DNA of 64,000 bases, from positions 1,742,001 to 1,806,000 of the forward strand of contig NC_008700.1 in assembly GCF_000015245.1 (NCBI RefSeq), given 5' to 3'. The position numbers and the translations under genes are program-made. How positions within the stretch are numbered: position 1 is the first letter of the stretch; each line of letters starts with the position of its first letter. Below, piece after piece: positions 57,934 to 64,000 of the stretch. Source of the stretch: Shewanella amazonensis SB2B (GTDB lineage Bacteria; Pseudomonadota; Gammaproteobacteria; Enterobacterales; Shewanellaceae). The notes under the pieces were generated by a model that was given only the letters and a program-made list of their open reading frames with translations, made no database searches and was not told the origin of the DNA.

Positions 57934-60383
57934 AGTCTCTGGCATTGCGACTCTTCTGGCGCGAGCTCAGACAGGGGCAGTTGTTGCTTATCCTGTTTGC
58001 CATTTCCCTGGCCGTACTCGCTGTTACAGGCCTTGCCCGGGTGAGTGAAAGGCTGCAGGTGGCCATCAGCGGGGAAGCGGCCAAATTTACCGCCGCCGAC
58101 AGGGTGGTGGACTCCCCCCAACCACTCAGCACTGAGCTGCTGGCCAGGATAGACGCCATTGGCCTTGCGCGTGCCGACAGCATGTTATTCAACTCCATGG
58201 CCTGGTCGGGAGATGCCTTTCAATTGGTCACAGTGCGCGCGGTGGGCAACAGCTACCCGCTTAAAGGCGAAATTGAGCTGGCGGATGGCCCGACGGGGTT
58301 GCTGCCCGAGGCAGGCACCCTCTGGTACGAAGGGCGGCTGGCGGGCCTGATTGGCCAGTCAGAGTCGCTGGAACTGGGTGACAGGCAGTTTAATCTGACC
58401 AAAGAAATCAAACGCTTACCCGATGCGGGCTTTAATCCCTTTGCTTCGTCACCTGTGGTATTGATGGGCTTGGATGATGTGGCCTCCACCGGTATTGTCG
58501 GTCCCGGCAGCCGGGTCACTTACCTGTATCAGTTCAGCGGTGACAGCGCGCAATTGGCCGAGTTGGATGAGTTGCTCAAGGCCGAGCTCACCAGCTCTCA
58601 GCGCCTTCGGGATGTAAAGTCCGGTGATTCCCCCATCGCCAGCGCCGTTGCCCGCGCCGAGCGCTTCCTGTTATTGGCAAGTTTGCTGGGCATAGCGCTT
58701 GCCTGCGCCGCCATAGGTATCGCCGCGCAGCGATACTGCCAGCGTCACTACGACGTGGTGGCCATGTTCAAAACCTTTGGCGCTTCAGCGAAGGAAATCC
58801 GCACCCTGTTTGCGCTGCATCTGTCTTTGGTGACCGCGTTTGGCGTATTGGTGGGCATTCTTGGGGGGCTTGGGCTGGATGCGGTGATAGCCCGGTTCCT
58901 GCCGCCAGAGCTTACGGCCTATGAGGCGCCGCTGCTCAGACCTGTGCTGCTTGGCGTACTGACAGGCAGCATCAGTGCGCTGATGTTCTCGGCCTATCCG
59001 CTGCTGCGTCTCCTCGCTATTCCGCCGCTTCGGGTGCTCCAGCGTGAACTCACCGGGCGAAGTGCCGGCGTCTGGCTGCATGCGGCGCTGAGCCTCAGTG
59101 CCATGGCGCTGCTGGGATATGCCTATTCCCGCTCATGGCAGCTGACCGGCGCTGTGGTGCTTGGCGCTTTGCTGCTGGGATTGATCCTGTTTGCCCTTGG
59201 CTTTGTGATGATCCGCCTTGGCCATGGCGCCGGGCTTAAAACCACCAATCCGCTGCAGTTGGCGTTGGCGGGGCTCAGGCGCCGTGCGGCACAAAACTCG
59301 GTGCAGCTGGTGGGCTTTTCTACCGCGCTGGTGCTGCTGCTGACCATATTTGCATTGCGTCAGGACTTGTTGGATGACTGGCAGAAGCAACTCCCGGAGG
59401 GGGCGCCCAACTTCTTTTTGGTGAACATCAGTCCGGAGGATGAAGCGCCCATGGCCGAGTTCCTGGCCGAAAATCACATCGAACGCACCGATATTTATCC
59501 GGTTATCCGTGGCAGGCTTTCTGCCATCAACGGTGAGGCGCTCATCAGTGAACGCCAGTCCGAAGAAGGAGCCACCGGGCGGGTGGGGATTGGCCGCGAG
59601 CTGAACATGACCTGGCGAGATAGCCTGCCACCCAATAACCGCCTGATTGCGGGCGAGTTTGATAATGTCGCGGACGGGGTTTCGGTGGAGACCAAGGTTG
59701 CCGAGCGTCTGGGGTTGAAGCTTGGGGACAGTCTCAGTTTCGTTATCGATAACCAGACTCTGGATGTGCGGGTGACCAGCTTGCGGGAAGTACGCTGGGA
59801 GACCATGCAGCCCAATTTCTTTATGATTTTTTCAAAAGAAGCCCTGGCACCCTTTGCCTACACATCGATGCTGAGTTTTCACCTCGATGAGGCCAAACGG
59901 CCCCTGGTCGTGTCGCTGATTAAGCAATTCCCTACCGTGTCCGTGATAGACGTAGGCGCCATGGTGGCCCAGCTCAGAAGCATAGTATCCCAGGTGTCGC
60001 TGGCACTTGGGGTCGTGCTGGCACTGGTGATTGCATCCAGCAGTCTGGTGCTGTGGGCGCAGACCGAAGCGGGCATGTCGGTAAGACGACGTGAGCTTGC
60101 TGTGCTGCGCACCTTTGGCGCCGGTGGGCGCTTATTGCGGCTGGCAACCACGCTGGAATTTGCAGTGCTGGGCGCCGTGGCGGGGATTGTGGCCGTGGTT
60201 GTCACAGAAGCCGTGCTCTATCTGCTTAAAACCTGGGTGTTTGAACTTGGCGTGAACTGGCATCTGCAGTGGTGGCTGCAGGCCCCACTGCTGGGGGCCG
60301 CACTGGTTGCCGTGCTCGGTTACTGGCGCTGCCGGGAGCTGTTGTCCCAAAGCTGCCTGTCGCTGCTTCGCACCGAGACTTGA
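57927..60383 (+). CDS. ybbP: ABC transporter permease YbbP (FtsX-type)
   Basis: 818-residue permease with ten helices in two FtsX modules (helices near 18-38, 243-265, 288-320, 335-365, 410-440, 445-475, 690-820). WRELRQGQLLLILFAISLAV at the start and RRELAVLRTFGAGGRLLRLA near 710 are FtsX-like cytoplasmic coupling regions. It matches E. coli YbbP (804) in length and gene order after ybbA. Its stop lies four bases before the convergent yfcH stop, with no terminator. Confidence 0.93.
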   Translation: MLKSLALRLFWRELRQGQLLLILFAISLAVLAVTGLARVSERLQVAISGEAAKFTAADRVVDSPQPLSTELLARIDAIGLARADSMLFNSMAWSGDAFQLVTVRAVGNSYPLKGEIELADGPTGLLPEAGTLWYEGRLAGLIGQSESLELGDRQFNLTKEIKRLPDAGFNPFASSPVVLMGLDDVASTGIVGPGSRVTYLYQFSGDSAQLAELDELLKAELTSSQRLRDVKSGDSPIASAVARAERFLLLASLLGIALACAAIGIAAQRYCQRHYDVVAMFKTFGASAKEIRTLFALHLSLVTAFGVLVGILGGLGLDAVIARFLPPELTAYEAPLLRPVLLGVLTGSISALMFSAYPLLRLLAIPPLRVLQRELTGRSAGVWLHAALSLSAMALLGYAYSRSWQLTGAVVLGALLLGLILFALGFVMIRLGHGAGLKTTNPLQLALAGLRRRAAQNSVQLVGFSTALVLLLTIFALRQDLLDDWQKQLPEGAPNFFLVNISPEDEAPMAEFLAENHIERTDIYPVIRGRLSAINGEALISERQSEEGATGRVGIGRELNMTWRDSLPPNNRLIAGEFDNVADGVSVETKVAERLGLKLGDSLSFVIDNQTLDVRVTSLREVRWETMQPNFFMIFSKEALAPFAYTSMLSFHLDEAKRPLVVSLIKQFPTVSVIDVGAMVAQLRSIVSQVSLALGVVLALVIASSSLVLWAQTEAGMSVRRRELAVLRTFGAGGRLLRLATTLEFAVLGAVAGIVAVVVTEAVLYLLKTWVFELGVNWHLQWWLQAPLLGAALVAVLGYWRCRELLSQSCLSLLRTET

Positions 60384-60386
60384 GTG

Positions 60387-61274
60387 TTAAAGCAGATCTT
60401 CCAGCGCCTGACGCAAATAGGGAAAGCGAAAGCCGAACCCAGCCTCCATTGCCCTCTGCGGGTGCACGTACTGACCGGTAAGCACCATGATGGCGGCTTC
60501 CCCCAGCAGGGCATGGAGGGCAAAGGCGGGTGCCGGGAGCAGGGCTGGGCGGTGAAGCACTTCGCCCAGTGTTTGGGAGAAGACCCGGTTGCTGACGGGA
60601 TTCGGAGCCGTCGCGTTAAAGATGCCACTGCATTTGGGGTTGATTAGCAGGAAACGTATCAGGCCAATCATATCGGCCAAATGGATCCAGCTCATGCCCT
60701 GTTGACCACTGCCAATGGGGCCACCCAAACCGAGTTTGAAGGGGGGCAACATCTTGGCCAGGGCGCCGCCGTGTTTTCCAAGCACAATACCGGTGCGCAG
60801 AATACACACCCGGGTCACGTCGCTTGTTGCGTCCAGCGCCAGTTGCTCCCATTTTTCACAGAGCATGTGGGTAAATTCACTGTGGGGACTTGAAGATTCG
60901 GTGAGCGGTTGGCTGCCCTGGGCACCGTAATAGCCGATAGCCGAACCGCTGATAAACACCGCAGGCGGTTCGCTGCTTTGCTGGATAAGACCGGTGAGCA
61001 AGGCAGTCAGATCCCAGCGACTGTGGCAGAGCTGTTTTTTCTGGGCGTCGCTCCAGCGTTTACCGACTATGGGTTCGCCTGCGAGGTTGATGACGGCATC
61101 GAAACCATCGAGGTTTTCCAGTTTATCGAGGGAGCGCAGGTAATGGTGCTGCTCGCCCAATAACTCAGCTGCGGCGCCTGTGTCCCGGGTGAGGATGGTG
61201 AGTTGATGTTCAGACAGGGCACTGACCAGTGCCCGACCTATAAAACCTGTGCCGCCTGTCAGTAATATGTTCAT
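60387..61274 (-). CDS. yfcH: SDR-family epimerase YfcH
   Basis: 295-residue NAD(P)-binding protein of the SDR39U1 type: NILLTGGTGFIGRALV at the start (Rossmann GxxGxxG), VINLAGEPIVGKRWSDAQK near 63, SGSAIGYYGAQG near 110 with the Tyr of YxxxK, and a C-terminal DUF1731 (ALLPAPAFALHALLGE). It converges with ybbP. folX lies 58 bases upstream on the same strand; the folX-yfcH order is that of E. coli. Function of YfcH unclear. Confidence 0.93.
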   Translation of the reverse strand: MNILLTGGTGFIGRALVSALSEHQLTILTRDTGAAAELLGEQHHYLRSLDKLENLDGFDAVINLAGEPIVGKRWSDAQKKQLCHSRWDLTALLTGLIQQSSEPPAVFISGSAIGYYGAQGSQPLTESSSPHSEFTHMLCEKWEQLALDATSDVTRVCILRTGIVLGKHGGALAKMLPPFKLGLGGPIGSGQQGMSWIHLADMIGLIRFLLINPKCSGIFNATAPNPVSNRVFSQTLGEVLHRPALLPAPAFALHALLGEAAIMVLTGQYVHPQRAMEAGFGFRFPYLRQALEDLL

Positions 61275-61332
61275 ACGCTGCTCCGAAAAAACCGCTTCTT
61301 ACAAGCATATACTCTGCATAGGCATAATGAGA

Positions 61333-61701
61333 TCAGGCGTTTTTGTGGTAGCTGAGCTCCATGGACACTGAATCGGCAAAGCGCAGAGCGTGTGGCTTAT
61401 CGACTTCCACCCGCGCGTCAATAACGCTTTCGTGCTCAGAGGCGATATCAAGCACCCGTGCGGTCAGGTGTTCAAGCAAGGAAAAGCGGTTTTCTTCCAC
61501 CAAAGCAATGATGTGTTTGGTGATGGTGCGGTAGTTCAGTGCATCGTCCATGTTGTCGCTCGTTTGAGCGCGTCCGGCATGATAGGCGATGACCACATTG
61601 ATGATAACGTCCTGTTTATTCTGGATCTCGTCCTCTTTGATACCGATATGGGTACGCAGGCGCAGATTTTTGATGCGAATCGTGGCGATCTCTGATTTCA
61701 T
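61333..61701 (-). CDS. folX: Dihydroneopterin triphosphate 2'-epimerase FolX
   Basis: 122-residue tunnelling-fold enzyme of the FolB/FolX family. IRIKNLRLRTHIGIKEDE, NKQDVIINVVIAY and ALNYRTITKHIIALVEENR, then DKPHALRFADSVS near the end, match E. coli FolX closely; the HALRFADSVS end separates it from FolB. It epimerises dihydroneopterin triphosphate to dihydromonapterin triphosphate. The ATG read from 61701 is the family start; the frame upstream is a long non-coding extension. Divergent from the AI-2E gene. Confidence 0.93.
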   Translation of the reverse strand: MKSEIATIRIKNLRLRTHIGIKEDEIQNKQDVIINVVIAYHAGRAQTSDNMDDALNYRTITKHIIALVEENRFSLLEHLTARVLDIASEHESVIDARVEVDKPHALRFADSVSMELSYHKNA

Positions 61702-61780
61702 AACCCTGTCCACTTGTCTGTCTTCAATGGAAGTTGAAGGCAAGGTTAGCAAGTTTTGTTTGAAATAGAAGGATTTTATT

Positions 61781-62857
61781 TTGCCAAACCCCTTTGAACA
61801 GACCTCGGTAGCCTTCCGTGGTTTTGCCATCATGGCCTTCGTGGTGGTCATTCTGGCCGGCATTAAAGCGGCCAGTCCCATCGTGGTTCCTTTTGTGTTG
61901 TCGGCCTTTATTGCGGTGATCTGCAACCCGGTTATCAGTTGGATGATGCGTTTTCGGGTGCCCAAGTGGCTCGCGGTGATGCTGCTGATGTTTTTCATTG
62001 TGATGCTGGGGCTTTGGCTCGCCACCCTGGTGGGCAGTTCCATCAACGAATTTTCCAAACAGTTGCCTCACTATCGTGATCAGCTGATTCAGCAATTTGG
62101 CTGGATACTGGAAAAGCTGCAAACGTTAAATATCCGCATTTCCAAAGAGCAGGTGCTGGCGTATTTTGACCCGGGCATGGCCCTGTCGATGACGACCAAC
62201 ATGCTGTCGGGGGTGGGGAACGTGATGGCGAACCTGTTCCTGATTATCCTGACCATTGTCTTTATGTTATTCGAGGCCCAGTCTCTGCCGAAAAAAGTGC
62301 ACCTGGCGCTGGATGACCCCGAGATGCGTTTGCAGCAAATCGATAAGTTTCTACACTCGGTTAATCAATATATGGTGATTAAGACGCTGGTGAGCCTGGC
62401 TACCGGCGCCGTGGTAGGGATTGGTCTTGCGGCTATTGGTGTTGACTATGCGCTGCTTTGGGCCGTGATCGCCTTTTTGTTTAACTACATCCCCAATATC
62501 GGCTCGATTATCGCTGCCATTCCCGCTATCCTGCTGGCCTTTATTCAGCTTGGCCCCGCGGCGGCGGGGGGCACAGCGCTGCTGTACCTTGGCACCAATA
62601 TGGTGATGGGCAACGTGATAGAGCCCAAATTCATGGGGCGCGGGCTGGGGTTATCGACCCTGGTGGTGTTCCTCAGTTTGATATTCTGGGGATGGCTCCT
62701 TGGCTCTGTGGGTATGCTCCTGTCGGTGCCCCTGACCATGATTGTGAAAATCGCCCTGGAGCGCAGCAGCAGTGGCCGCTGGCTGGCGATATTGCTCGCC
62801 GATGATGTGGACTCAGAGCTTAAACCGGCTAACGACACTCCGGTTGATAAGGGCTGA
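61781..62857 (+). CDS. AI-2E family (PerM/TqsA-like) membrane permease
   Basis: 358-residue inner-membrane protein with about eight helices: GFAIMAFVVVILAGIKAAS at the start, LSAFIAVICNPVISWM, and near the C-terminus the family core LLWAVIAFLFNYIPNIGSII and GNVIEPKFMGRGLGLSTLVV. AI-2E proteins move small molecules such as autoinducer-2 or protons/sodium; the substrate here is unknown. The start is a TTG, with AAGGA seven bases upstream and the family N-terminus NPFEQTSVA following. Terminator-like hairpin after it. Confidence 0.88.
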   Translation: MPNPFEQTSVAFRGFAIMAFVVVILAGIKAASPIVVPFVLSAFIAVICNPVISWMMRFRVPKWLAVMLLMFFIVMLGLWLATLVGSSINEFSKQLPHYRDQLIQQFGWILEKLQTLNIRISKEQVLAYFDPGMALSMTTNMLSGVGNVMANLFLIILTIVFMLFEAQSLPKKVHLALDDPEMRLQQIDKFLHSVNQYMVIKTLVSLATGAVVGIGLAAIGVDYALLWAVIAFLFNYIPNIGSIIAAIPAILLAFIQLGPAAAGGTALLYLGTNMVMGNVIEPKFMGRGLGLSTLVVFLSLIFWGWLLGSVGMLLSVPLTMIVKIALERSSSGRWLAILLADDVDSELKPANDTPVDKG

Positions 62858-62876
62858 ACGCCAAACCTGTTTCAGT

Positions 62877-62899
62877 AATGGGCGGCTTGGCCGCCCATT
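62877..62899 (+). terminator. Terminator-like hairpin after the AI-2E gene
   Basis: Perfect 10-bp stem AATGGGCGGC/GCCGCCCATT with a TTG loop; the following T-run is short. Confidence 0.75.
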
Positions 62900-62938
62900 G
62901 TATTTTCAGAAGCCTATTTTTAGAGGAGCCGGGTTTTC

Positions 62939-63865
62939 ATGCAGGCTTTTATCGACTTTTTAGCGACGGCCGAATTACCGCAAGACTGCCGACGTCTCTT
63001 TCACGGTCGCGGAGGCCGTTACCCCGGCGCAGAGCACCTGTGTCTTGACTGGTATGCACCGGCGTTGCTGCTGACCTCGTTTTGTGAACTCAGTGCCGAT
63101 GAGCTGGCGACTGCAAAAGCTGCGTTGGAGACGTTTTGGCAGCGTGTAGGCAAAGCTGCTCCCCTGATATTGGTATATCAGTATCGCAGTGGCGCCGGTA
63201 CCCGCACTGAATGCCTCTGCGGTGAGTTGCCAGACAGTCATGTGATTGAGGAGCAGGGACTTAAGTTTTTGGTGCACTTGATGCGTGGCCAGAATCACGG
63301 GCTATTTCTCGATATGCGCGAAGGTCGCCGCTTTGTACATGAGCATGCCAGGGGAAAGAAGGTACTGAATCTCTTCAGCTACACCTGTGCCTTTTCGGTG
63401 GCGGCCCTGGCTGGAGGCGCGACCGAGGTAGTGAATATCGACATGGCAAAGGGCGCACTTTCCATTGGTAAACAAAACCATGACCTCAATGGTCTGGTGG
63501 GGGGCGCTCGATTTCTCGGCCACGATATCTTCAGTAGCTGGGGTAAGCTGACCCGTTACGGCCCCTACGACCTGGTGATTGCCGATCCACCCAGCAACCA
63601 AAAAGGCAGTTTTATCGCCACCAAAGATTATGTGCGCTTACTGAGGCGCTTACCTGAGCTGGTAAAAGAAGGCGGCGACCTGTTGCTATGTCTGAATGCC
63701 CCTGAGCTTGGGAGTAATTTTTTGATGTCACAGGTCGACGAGACGGCACCCTCCCTGGCGTTTGTAACACGTATCGCCAATCCTGCCGTGTACGCCGACG
63801 TGGATGAGGAGAAATCCTTGAAGGTGCTGCACTATCGAAAGTGTACACCCGCAATCGACGCCTGA
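62939..63865 (+). CDS. Class I SAM-dependent methyltransferase, RlmI/RlmK-like
   Basis: 308-residue methyltransferase. LVHLMRGQNHGLFLDMREGR near residue 112 and the SAM motif VLNLFSYTCAFSVAALAGGA near 140 are those of the RlmI/RlmK/YccW rRNA (cytosine-5) methyltransferases, as is VIADPPSNQKGSF near 205, where the usual DPPSF has become DPPSN. The N-terminal PUA domain of RlmI is absent. rRNA methylation is likely but not proven. GAGGAG before the ATG sets the start. Confidence 0.85.
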   Translation: MQAFIDFLATAELPQDCRRLFHGRGGRYPGAEHLCLDWYAPALLLTSFCELSADELATAKAALETFWQRVGKAAPLILVYQYRSGAGTRTECLCGELPDSHVIEEQGLKFLVHLMRGQNHGLFLDMREGRRFVHEHARGKKVLNLFSYTCAFSVAALAGGATEVVNIDMAKGALSIGKQNHDLNGLVGGARFLGHDIFSSWGKLTRYGPYDLVIADPPSNQKGSFIATKDYVRLLRRLPELVKEGGDLLLCLNAPELGSNFLMSQVDETAPSLAFVTRIANPAVYADVDEEKSLKVLHYRKCTPAIDA

Positions 63866-63966
63866 TGCTGGCGATTGACGCCTGCGACTGAGACCTGATG
63901 TTTGCTGCGCGAGACTATCAGTATGGGCGGTTCTGCGTGGTGAAAGCTGTCTAACCAGTAGCAAAC

Positions 63967-63990
63967 AAAAGGGCCATGATTGGCCCTTTT
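63967..63990 (+). terminator. Terminator near the end of the window
   Basis: AAAAGGGCCA-TGA-TTGGCCCTTTT hairpin with a short A/T context, about 100 bases after the methyltransferase gene; it may serve a convergent gene beyond the window as well. Confidence 0.75.
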
Positions 63991-64000
63991 AACTGTTGAG

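Overview
The window looks like chromosomal DNA of a Shewanella-type gammaproteobacterium with GC a little above 50%. The evidence is a small tetraheme periplasmic cytochrome closely matching Shewanella CctA, an ExeM-like extracellular nuclease, a DUF3083 protein, and many blocks that keep E. coli-like gene partners (bioA/bioBFCD, tesA/ybbA-ybbP, folX-yfcH, ydbH-ynbE-ydbL, hinT-ycfL). I see no insertion sequence, prophage, integrase, CRISPR array, rRNA or tRNA gene. Coding density is high and ordinary for a chromosomal core.

Layout. 1-5 kb: the end of sucD, an AEC transporter, a GNAT enzyme, rnk, fur with its own Fur box, the sirtuin cobB and a small P-loop kinase. 5-10 kb: the biotin locus, bioA divergent from bioBFCD with a candidate BirA operator between them. 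10-19 kb: pepE, htpX (with a heat-shock-like promoter), the tetraheme cytochrome cctA, a transglutaminase-like/TPR lipoprotein, a CsgD/VpsT-like LuxR regulator, an M61 peptidase, hinT, a double-hotdog thioesterase and ycfL.

19.2-23.6 kb: a clear TPP riboswitch leads a four-gene operon for a TonB-dependent receptor, a thiamine-binding small protein, a PnuT-like inner-membrane transporter and a thiamine-kinase-like enzyme. This is a complete outer-to-inner thiamine uptake and trapping route. 23.6-28.7 kb: lipoprotein, DoxX, nitroreductase, then a minus-strand pair made of an oxygen-binding di-iron (ODP) metallo-beta-lactamase-fold protein and a small soluble protein that resembles a decayed chemoreceptor signalling tip, followed by a GNAT enzyme and a 2-oxoglutarate oxygenase.

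28.8-32.8 kb: a minus-strand operon of an amidohydrolase lipoprotein and two outer-membrane porins, substrate unknown. 34.9-40.2 kb: a tightly overlapping MacB-like ABC exporter operon with three separate membrane-fusion adaptors. 41.2-43.8 kb: a DUF2157 / DUF4401 / GDYXXLXY membrane module. 44-48 kb: the extracellular nuclease and an Acr3 arsenite exporter. 48.5-52.3 kb: ydbH-ynbE-ydbL, the AsmA-like envelope lipid-transport system, here with a repeat-encoded Ser/Ala-rich insert in YdbH. 52.4-64 kb: a class III aminotransferase, DUF3083, DUF481, tesA, ybbA-ybbP, yfcH, folX, an AI-2E family permease and an RlmI/RlmK-like methyltransferase.

The most interesting systems are the riboswitch-controlled thiamine operon, the ODP plus degenerate chemoreceptor pair, the amidohydrolase/two-porin operon, the three-adaptor exporter and the expandable repeat in ydbH. 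All family assignments come from reading the sequence and remembered family features; no database search was run.
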